Below, piece after piece: positions 9,971 to 14,661 of a stretch of DNA of 14,661 bases. Numbering within the stretch: position 1 is the first letter of the stretch; each line of letters begins with the position of its first letter. The notes under the pieces were generated by a model. It saw only the letters and a program-made list of their open reading frames with translations, was not told the origin of the DNA and did not search any database. Position numbers and translations under genes: made by a program. The DNA comes from Deltaproteobacteria bacterium (GTDB taxonomy: Bacteria; Desulfobacterota; Binatia; Binatales; Binataceae), in NCBI GenBank assembly GCA_021780585.1, contig JAJXYM010000216.1, positions 1 to 14,661 of the forward strand. The letters run 5' to 3'.

Positions 9971-10057
9971 ATGAATTCCCGCGTGCGCCATTCCCGACGA
10001 GGCGGCCTTGGCCAAGCATCGTTTCAACAAAATCTTCACTCCGGACGACGCCAATGA
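9971..10057 (+). CDS. Possible 28-residue leader ORF overlapping the DUF2203 start
   Basis: An ATG at 9971 is preceded at eight bases by GGAGGA (9957-9962), the best Shine-Dalgarno sequence in this part of the window. It opens a short frame of 28 codons (MNSRVRHSRRGGLGQASFQQ and eight more residues) ending with TGA at 10055-10057. It overlaps the start of the DUF2203 gene (TTG at 10008) in a different frame. The product is Arg- and Ser-rich and I recognise no family or stalling motif. It could be a leader peptide that couples translation to DUF2203, or a chance ORF, or a sign that the DUF2203 start is misjudged by a sequencing shift. Confidence 0.35.
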   Translation: MNSRVRHSRRGGLGQASFQQNLHSGRRQ

Positions 10058-10433
10058 GCTTATTCCGACTCTTGCCGCGTTGATTTGCGATTTGCAGCTC
10101 AACGCCAGCGAATTGCGCTCCCGTATTGCTGAATTGATCAAGTCCGACCCCGAAATTGACGCGATGCGCCTGCGGGAGATGGTCGAGCGCCATCCGGAAT
10201 TGCGCCCGTTCGCCACGCGGATTGGCGAAATCGCCAGCCAGATTGAAGAGCATGGCTGTTTCCTTAAGGATATCGATCAGGGCTTGATCGATTTTCCCGC
10301 CGAAATCGGCGACGAAGTGGCCTTCCTGTGCTGGCAATACGGCGAACCAGGGGTGGTCGCGTGGCATCCGATCGACGGTGGTTTCGGGCAGCGCCGGGCG
10401 CTTCCGGGCGCGCCGAAAACCTATCTGAACTGA
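10008..10433 (+). CDS. DUF2203 family protein
   Basis: This 141-residue soluble protein matches the DUF2203 family, whose function is unknown. It has an N-terminal FTPDDANELIPTLAALI stretch, a helical middle rich in Glu, Arg and Leu, and the diagnostic C-terminal half: GCFLKDIDQGLIDFPAEIGD, then VAFLCWQYGEPGVVAWH and a GFGQR motif. The conserved Cys, Trp, His and acidic residues are suggestive of a metal or ligand site, but this is inference. The start is TTG at 10008 with GAGG five bases upstream; the family's usual N-terminus begins just there (about FNKIFTPDDA), and there is no in-frame ATG nearby upstream. The DUF4149 gene follows after 40 bases, so it may belong to the same transcript. 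Confidence 0.85.
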   Translation: MAKHRFNKIFTPDDANELIPTLAALICDLQLNASELRSRIAELIKSDPEIDAMRLREMVERHPELRPFATRIGEIASQIEEHGCFLKDIDQGLIDFPAEIGDEVAFLCWQYGEPGVVAWHPIDGGFGQRRALPGAPKTYLN

Positions 10434-10473
10434 GGCGCGGCGACGCGAATCTCATCTCCATGTTCGGACGACG

Positions 10474-10944
10474 ATGACAATAACGCTCTTCATCTATTTG
10501 TTGAGTCTTGGATGCTGGCTGGGCGGAATGATGTTTTTCGCCTTTTTCGTCGCGCCGGCGCTGTTCGGAAATCTGCAAATCGCCGACGCGGGCAAGGTCG
10601 TCAGCACGATTTTTCCGCGCTATTACGTGCTTAGCTATGTCGCCGGCGTAATTACCGTGATAATCGCGGCTTATTTCGCGATTGCGCGCACGCCGCGTGG
10701 GTCATGGACGCTGGCCGCCCTGACGCTGGCGGTCGCGCTCGCCCTGATGGTCTACGCGGGCGCGGTGGTGCGTCCGCAAGTCGATGCAATTCGCGCCGTG
10801 GCCGAGGAGACCAATCCCGATCCGGCGCGCAAGGCCGAATTCGACCGGCTCCATCGGCTCTCGGTGCAGCTCAATGGCGCGGCGATGGCGCTTGATTTGC
10901 TGGCGCTGCTGGCGACCGCGTCGGCCCTGGCTTCGCGGGTTTGA
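10474..10944 (+). CDS. DUF4149 (TMEM205-like) integral membrane protein
   Basis: This 156-residue protein has four predicted membrane segments, at about residues 5-30, 50-72, 76-97 and 132-153. The first carries the family signature WLGGMMFFAFFVAPALF, followed by a GKVVSTIFPRYYVLSYV stretch, both typical of DUF4149/TMEM205-like proteins. The loop between the third and fourth segments is charged (PQVDAIRAVAEE ... FDRLHRLSVQLNG) and includes the conserved FxRLHxxS-type element of the family. No enzymatic role is known. The HAD gene starts one base after its stop codon, so they are surely cotranscribed. The ATG is preceded by a purine-containing GGACGACG rather than a strong Shine-Dalgarno sequence. 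Confidence 0.85.
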   Translation: MTITLFIYLLSLGCWLGGMMFFAFFVAPALFGNLQIADAGKVVSTIFPRYYVLSYVAGVITVIIAAYFAIARTPRGSWTLAALTLAVALALMVYAGAVVRPQVDAIRAVAEETNPDPARKAEFDRLHRLSVQLNGAAMALDLLALLATASALASRV

Positions 10945-10945
10945 G

Positions 10946-11695
10946 ATGGAATTCCGGGCGCTCGTCTTCGACCTCTTCGACACTATCGTCAAATGGGAAC
11001 CGGACCGGCTGCCGTTGATGGAACTCAACGGCCGCCAGGTGCATACGACGATCCCGTGGGTCATCCCGACGCTCGAACGGCGTCTGGGCGAACGCTTCGA
11101 TCGTGAGCGTTTCCTTGCGGTCTACCACGGCGTGCTTGACGAAATTCATCTGGAGCGTGAACGCGACGGAATCGAGGTCACCTGCGCCGCGCGCTTCGTC
11201 CGCACGCTCGAGCGGCTCGCGCCCGCGCATCATGACGAAATTCACTCTCTGGCTGAGGAGGTCACGCGGGTCCATATGGACGGCGTGCGCGCGGTGACCT
11301 GGGCGCCCGCCGAACGGGTTGCGGCGGTACGCCAGCTCGAGCGCCATTTCCGCATCGGCCTGCTCTCGAACTTCGACGACGCGCGCTGCGGCCGCGAGGT
11401 GCTCGGCGACACCGGAATCGCGGAACTGTTTGAAGCGGTGATAATCTCGGCCGAAGTTGGCTTGCGCAAACCCAATCCGCAAATCTATCGGCGTATCCTG
11501 GAAATGATGCGGCTCGACGCGCGCGAGGTGCTGTTCGTCGGCGATACGCCGCGCGAGGACGTGCAGGGGCCGCGCGCGGCCGGAATGCGCACGGCGTGGA
11601 TCAGCAAGGGCGCGGCATCGGTTCCGGACGGAATCCCGGACCCGGATTACGTAATTCGCGACTTGTCCGAACTGCCGGCGGCGCTCGGACTCTGA
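10946..11695 (+). CDS. HAD superfamily hydrolase
   Basis: The 249-residue protein has all four haloacid-dehalogenase motifs. Motif I is VFDLFDTIV with nucleophile D9. Motif II is LLSNFDDAR (Ser near 139). Motif III Lys is in VGLRKPNPQIY (about 174), and motif IV is VGDTPREDVQGPRAAGM (about 198-214). The cap region lies between motifs I and II, as in subfamily I. At the second position after the nucleophile it has Phe where phosphatases have Asp; dehalogenases and some HAD proteins carry Tyr or Phe there. A phosphatase role is therefore not certain and a substrate is not claimed. ATG 10946 begins one base after the DUF4149 stop; a longer upstream frame lies inside that gene and is discarded. 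The next gene starts two bases after its stop. Confidence 0.9.
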   Translation: MEFRALVFDLFDTIVKWEPDRLPLMELNGRQVHTTIPWVIPTLERRLGERFDRERFLAVYHGVLDEIHLERERDGIEVTCAARFVRTLERLAPAHHDEIHSLAEEVTRVHMDGVRAVTWAPAERVAAVRQLERHFRIGLLSNFDDARCGREVLGDTGIAELFEAVIISAEVGLRKPNPQIYRRILEMMRLDAREVLFVGDTPREDVQGPRAAGMRTAWISKGAASVPDGIPDPDYVIRDLSELPAALGL

Positions 11696-11697
11696 CG

Positions 11698-12186
11698 ATG
11701 GCGCCGTGCGGAGCGATCGCGGTGATCGGCGGCGGCGACGCGAACGACGCGGTCAAGCGCCTCGCCTTCGCCGTAGGCCGCGCGCTCGCGGAACGCGGCG
11801 CCACCCTGGTATGCGGCGGGTTGGGCGGCGTGATGGAAGCGGCCGCTGATGGCGCGCATGCGGCCGGCGGCTTCACCGTCGGAATTCTGCCGGGCTACGA
11901 CCGCGCGTCGGCGAATCCGCATATCGATTTCGCGATCGCGACCGGGATGGGTCATGCGCGCAACATGATCGTCGTCGCCAGCGGCGACGCGGTAATCGCG
12001 ATGCCCGGCGAGACCGGCACGCTCTCCGAAATCGCGCTCGCGCTCACGCTGCGCCGCCCGGTGATCGCGATCGGCGCGTGGCGCGAAATCGCCGGCGTGC
12101 GCCAGGCCGAAACTCCCGCCGAAGCGGTTGCGCTCGCGCTGGAGCTCAGCGCCGCCGGATCGCCGAAAACCGGGAGCTCGCGATGA
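11698..12186 (+). CDS. TIGR00725/LOG-like nucleotide-binding protein
   Basis: This 162-residue Rossmann-like protein resembles the TIGR00725 branch of the LOG/DprA (SLOG) superfamily. The N-terminal beta strand AIAVIGGGDA leads to VCGGLGGVMEAAADGA (about residues 38-53), the typical ligand loop. The second conserved loop reads MPGETGTLSEIALAL (about 102-116); LOG-type enzymes have PGGxGTxxE, so the second Gly is replaced by Glu here, while the final Glu is kept. Cytokinin-activating LOG enzymes cleave nucleoside monophosphate ribosides, but TIGR00725 members have no settled function. The start at ATG 11698 comes two bases after the HAD stop. It ends inside an ATGA overlap with the thioesterase gene, so translation is coupled. 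Confidence 0.85.
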   Translation: MAPCGAIAVIGGGDANDAVKRLAFAVGRALAERGATLVCGGLGGVMEAAADGAHAAGGFTVGILPGYDRASANPHIDFAIATGMGHARNMIVVASGDAVIAMPGETGTLSEIALALTLRRPVIAIGAWREIAGVRQAETPAEAVALALELSAAGSPKTGSSR

Positions 12187-12596
12187 TCGCGCCGTGCGAT
12201 CGTTTTCCCGCGCTGGCCTCGCTCGAAGCCGCGCCATTCGCGAAAATCCTCGGCTTGCGCGTGGAGACGGCCGATCCGGGCGTCGCGACCGTGCGGATGC
12301 CGTTCGCGCTCGAGTTGCTCAACGATGGCGGCCCCGACGTGCCGATCCACGGCGGCGCGATCGCGTCGCTGGCCGATTTCGCCGCCTGCGCCGCGATCTG
12401 GACGATGCCCGAAACCCAGCGCAGCGCCACCATCTCGATAACCGTCAACTATACCGCGCCGGGAATCCGGAGCGACCTTGTCGCCGCCGCGCGAGTGCGC
12501 GGCAAGGGCCGGCGCGTCGCCAGTATCGCCGTGGAAATTCGTGACGCGCGCGGCGTGCTGGTCGCCGACGCGCTGGTGACCTACAAAATCGCATGA
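12183..12596 (+). CDS. PaaI-type hotdog-fold thioesterase
   Basis: The 137-residue protein is a single hotdog domain of the PaaI/acyl-CoA thioesterase family, which hydrolyses acyl-CoA thioesters. The core motif is HGGAIASLADFAACAA, with H56, G57-G58 and the candidate catalytic acid D65. The second half, TISITVNYTAPG and LVAAARVRGKGRRVASIAVEIRDARG, matches the usual beta strands of the family. Substrate chain type is not readable. ATG 12183 overlaps the preceding stop in ATGA, and its own stop overlaps the next start at 12593-12596 in the same way. It probably acts with neighbours only in the sense of coexpression; no pathway link is evident. Confidence 0.92.
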   Translation: MIAPCDRFPALASLEAAPFAKILGLRVETADPGVATVRMPFALELLNDGGPDVPIHGGAIASLADFAACAAIWTMPETQRSATISITVNYTAPGIRSDLVAAARVRGKGRRVASIAVEIRDARGVLVADALVTYKIA

Positions 12597-13363
12597 GCGC
12601 CGATCCGCTCGCGACGATTCGCGCCGCCGCCGCGCCCTGGGGACTCAACCTGATCGCGGCGCTGCCGGCCGATCGCTACGACCGCGCGGTCAGCGCCGAC
12701 TACGCGACCCCGGCGTTCGGATTACCGTCGCCCGAGCGTTCGATCGTCGTGATCGGTAACGGCGGCGGCGACTTCTGGCGCGCCTTCTCCGCCTGGGCCG
12801 ACGCGCGTCCCGGATGGCGCGAGCGGGCGAATCCGCTCGACGATTTCACCCGCCTCGTGATCGAACGTGAGGTCGTCGCCGCGACGCGCGCGGCGGGTCG
12901 CCGATGCGTCCCGGTCTATCCGTTCATGAACGGCGGCCCGACGCTCAATTTCATGGCGCTGGGCAAGCTTGCCGGTCTCGGCGGACCGAGCCTGCTTGGC
13001 GTCGTCGTGCATCCCGTGTACGGCCCGTGGATCGCATTTCGCGCCGCGCTGATTGTCGATGCCGCGCTCGACGCGCCCGGCGCCGCGCTCGCTTTCGATC
13101 CGTGTCCAGGATGCGCCGCGCGTAGTTGTATCGCCGCCTGTCCGGCCGGCGCCGTCGCCTATCACGCTGGATGGGACGTGCCGGGATGCCTCCGGCATCG
13201 GGTCGAGAACGAGCCGCGATGCGCCTCGCGATGCGACGCGCGCGCGGCCTGCGTGCTCGGCCCGGAGCATCGCTACCCCGACGACGAACTCGCCTACCAT
13301 CAGCGCCGCGCGCTGGCCGCGATGCGCGCCTGGTACGACGCGCATCTCCGCCCGCCCGCCTGA
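12593..13363 (+). CDS. Iron-sulfur (4Fe-4S) protein, epoxyqueuosine reductase/CblC-like family
   Basis: This 256-residue protein has a cysteine cluster typical of a 4Fe-4S site: C171-x2-C174-x4-C179-x3-C183-P in CPGCAARSCIAACPAG. The x4 spacing is longer than the ordinary CxxCxxC pattern. A further group of Cys follows at about residues 200-225 (GCLRHRVENEPRCASRCD and ARAACVLG), so a second cluster or additional ligands are possible. The N-terminal part, with FMNGGPTLNFMALGKLAG and VHPVYGPWIAFRAA, looks like the reductase/corrinoid-type module found in QueG and CblC-like proteins, but I do not see the full QueG layout and the length is shorter than QueG (about 350-380). Function is therefore left open. 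ATG 12593 overlaps the thioesterase stop in ATGA. Confidence 0.75.
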   Translation: MSADPLATIRAAAAPWGLNLIAALPADRYDRAVSADYATPAFGLPSPERSIVVIGNGGGDFWRAFSAWADARPGWRERANPLDDFTRLVIEREVVAATRAAGRRCVPVYPFMNGGPTLNFMALGKLAGLGGPSLLGVVVHPVYGPWIAFRAALIVDAALDAPGAALAFDPCPGCAARSCIAACPAGAVAYHAGWDVPGCLRHRVENEPRCASRCDARAACVLGPEHRYPDDELAYHQRRALAAMRAWYDAHLRPPA

Positions 13364-13381
13364 GCGGTTCGCAAGCGCGCG

Positions 13382-13413
13382 CGCCCCGGCGAATAATCCT
13401 TGCGCGCGGGGCG
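13382..13413. terminator. Hairpin between the convergent iron-sulfur and hemB genes
   Basis: Arms CGCCCCG (13382-13388) and CGGGGCG (13407-13413) can form a seven-pair stem with an 18-base loop in the 51-base gap between two stop codons. The loop is AT-rich in the middle and no T-run follows, so this is a weak bidirectional terminator candidate. Confidence 0.3.
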
Positions 13414-13414
13414 G

Positions 13415-14386
13415 TCAGCGCAGGCGGCGGGCGACGCTGGTCGCGAAGTAGGTGATGATCAAATCCGCGCCCGCCCGCTTGATCGCCGTCAGCGCCTCGA
13501 TCGTCGCGCGCTCCTCGTCGATCCAGCCGTTGATTCCGGCCGCCCGGATCATCGCGTACTCGCCCGAGACGTTATAGGCCGCCACGGGCGCGTTGAACTC
13601 GTGCTTGACCCGATAGATCAGGTCGAGATACGGCAGCGCCGGCTTGACCATCACGAGGTCCGCGCCTTCCTCCAGATCGAGCGCAACCTCGCGCATCGCC
13701 TCGTCGCCGTTCGGCGGATCCATCTGGTACGAGCGGCGGTCGCCGAATTGCGGCGCCGACTCCGCCGCCTCGCGAAACGGCCCGTAAAACGCCGACGCGA
13801 ACTTCGCCGAATACGCCATGATCGCGACGTTGGCGAAACCCTCCTCGTCCAGCGCCGAACGAATCGCGCCCACCCTTCCGTCCATCATGTCGGACGGCGC
13901 GACGATGTCCGCGCCCGCCCGCGCGTGCGAAAGCGCCTCGCGCACCAGCAGATCGAGCGTCGCGTCGTTGTCGACGTCGCCGTTCTTGATCAGCCCGCAA
14001 TGGCCGTGGTCGGTGTATTCGCACATGCAGACGTCGGTGACTATCGCGAGTCCGGGAACCTGCTCCCGCAACTCCCGGACCGCGCGCTGCACTTCGCCAT
14101 GATCGTTCCAGGCTTCGCTGCCGGTGGCGTCCTTGCGCGTCGGAATCCCGAACAGGAGCACCGCGGGCACGCCAGCCGCGTAACTTTCGCGCGCCTCGCG
14201 GACGACGTTATCGACCGACATCTGCGCCACGCCGGGCATCGCGCCGACCGGCTTCTTCACGTCGCGTCCGGCGCAAACGAAGTAGGGCTGGATAAAATCG
14301 TCGGGCGCGAGGCGCGTCTCGCGCACCATCCGCCTGAGCGTCTCCGTGCGCCTCATCCGGCGCGGGCGATTGATCGGAAATCCCAT
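13415..14386 (-). CDS. hemB: Delta-aminolevulinic acid dehydratase (porphobilinogen synthase)
   Basis: HemB condenses two 5-aminolevulinate molecules to porphobilinogen, the first shared step of heme, siroheme and cobalamin synthesis. The 323-residue length is normal. The two Schiff-base lysines are K195 (AYSAKFASAFYGPFREA) and K248 (VMVKPALPYLD). A zinc-type cysteine site is present as C120, C122 and C130 in DVCMCEYTDHGHCG, which distinguishes it from Mg-only enzymes. The N-terminal PINRPRRMRRT and FIQPYFVCAG segments and the final ADLIITYFA are typical of the family. ATG 14386 has GGGAGTG seven bases upstream. It lies 90 bases downstream of hemD on the same strand, so the two probably work as a hem cluster. 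Confidence 0.97.
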   Translation of the reverse strand: MGFPINRPRRMRRTETLRRMVRETRLAPDDFIQPYFVCAGRDVKKPVGAMPGVAQMSVDNVVREARESYAAGVPAVLLFGIPTRKDATGSEAWNDHGEVQRAVRELREQVPGLAIVTDVCMCEYTDHGHCGLIKNGDVDNDATLDLLVREALSHARAGADIVAPSDMMDGRVGAIRSALDEEGFANVAIMAYSAKFASAFYGPFREAAESAPQFGDRRSYQMDPPNGDEAMREVALDLEEGADLVMVKPALPYLDLIYRVKHEFNAPVAAYNVSGEYAMIRAAGINGWIDEERATIEALTAIKRAGADLIITYFATSVARRLR

Positions 14387-14439
14387 CGGCGTTCACTCCC
14401 GGGCGTGGTCCGGGCGGACCGGGCCGCCTCGCTGGATTC

Positions 14440-14472
14440 ACTATAAATGATATCTCGTGGGTTGAGGCGCAA
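14440..14472 (-). promoter_or_regulatory. AT-rich island, possible promoter upstream of hemB
   Basis: The hemD-hemB gap contains TATAGT (minus strand, 14445-14440) within an AT-rich stretch (ATGATATC alongside), unusual in this GC-rich window. A TTGCGC lies at 14472-14467, but the spacing of 21 bases is longer than ideal. Upstream of the hemB ribosome binding site, it could give hemB its own promoter, or it may be chance. Confidence 0.25.
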
Positions 14473-14476
14473 CCGT

Positions 14477-14661
14477 TCAGCGCCGTCCCGCGCCGGCGAA
14501 AAACGTCACGATCGCGTCGGTCAGTCCGGCGACCGTGTATTCCGCCGCTTCGACCGCGACTTCCAGCCCGTGCGCGCGCGCGGTCGCCGCCGTGATCGGT
14601 CCGATAACGGCGGCCTTTGCCTGACGCGCGGCCCCCGCGCCGACCATCGCGACGAAATTCT
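14477..14661 (-). CDS. hemD: Uroporphyrinogen-III synthase, C-terminal fragment (5'-truncated at window edge)
   Basis: Only the last 60 codons are visible: the frame enters at 14661 and stops at TGA 14477-14479. The peptide contains AAVIGPITAATARAHGLEV and AAEYTVAGLTDAI, matching the conserved C-terminal part of HemD, in which the IGPxTA loop and the GL-V-V-A-YT strand are hallmarks. HemD closes hydroxymethylbilane into uroporphyrinogen III with inversion of ring D. Whether it stands alone or is fused to a CobA methyltransferase cannot be seen here. The frame was not among the long open frames because the window edge cuts it. hemB follows downstream on the same strand after 90 bases. Confidence 0.88.
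   Translation of the reverse strand, partial: NFVAMVGAGAARQAKAAVIGPITAATARAHGLEVAVEAAEYTVAGLTDAIVTFFAGAGRR

Noticed and set aside
10784..10945. Upstream extension of the HAD frame into the DUF4149 gene
   Set aside because: It would overlap the 3' end of DUF4149 by 160 bases; ATG 10946 puts VFDLFDT at the usual distance from the start.
13400..14446. 348-codon plus-strand open frame over hemB
   Set aside because: Shadow of hemB, whose catalytic residues are all intact on the other strand.

Overview
The window is GC-rich bacterial chromosome with dense coding and no gene-free stretch longer than about 180 bases. Nothing points to a mobile element, CRISPR array, phage or recent transfer; base and codon composition look even throughout. 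Two-membrane exporter parts, a glycogen synthase, a bacterial Lon and a Cys-rich zinc-type HemB suggest a Gram-negative-type, high-GC, possibly proteobacterial or deeply branching (Binatota-like) organism. The taxonomic guess is an inference from gene style only.

Region 1 (1-3447, + strand): the end of an isoprenylcysteine-carboxyl-methyltransferase-like membrane protein, then a three-gene exporter: HlyD-type adaptor, ABC ATPase (35-base overlap with the adaptor gene) and one ABC-2 permease. A GC hairpin sits on the permease stop codon. Region 2 (3503-5042, + strand): a promoter-like TTGACA box, then an NfeD/SPFH (stomatin) pair. A hairpin at 5043-5063 separates it from the convergent genes.

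Region 3 (5067-9845, - strand, read right to left): lon, a terminator-like hairpin with a possible promoter next to it, then glgA overlapping by ATGA a ribonuclease HI gene whose product carries a four-cysteine C-terminal extension. Region 4 (9971-13363, + strand, divergent from lon): a possible short leader ORF, then DUF2203, DUF4149, HAD hydrolase, TIGR00725/LOG-like, PaaI-type thioesterase and an iron-sulfur protein. The last five are packed with gaps or overlaps of only a few bases and are likely one operon of poorly characterised function. Region 5 (13415-14661, - strand): the 3' end of hemD, then hemB, two steps of tetrapyrrole synthesis, convergent with region 4.

Most genes are conserved housekeeping or common accessory families. 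I did not find a clear new defence or mobile system. The least explained parts are the region 4 gene set with its leader ORF, and the zinc-finger-like tail on RNase HI.
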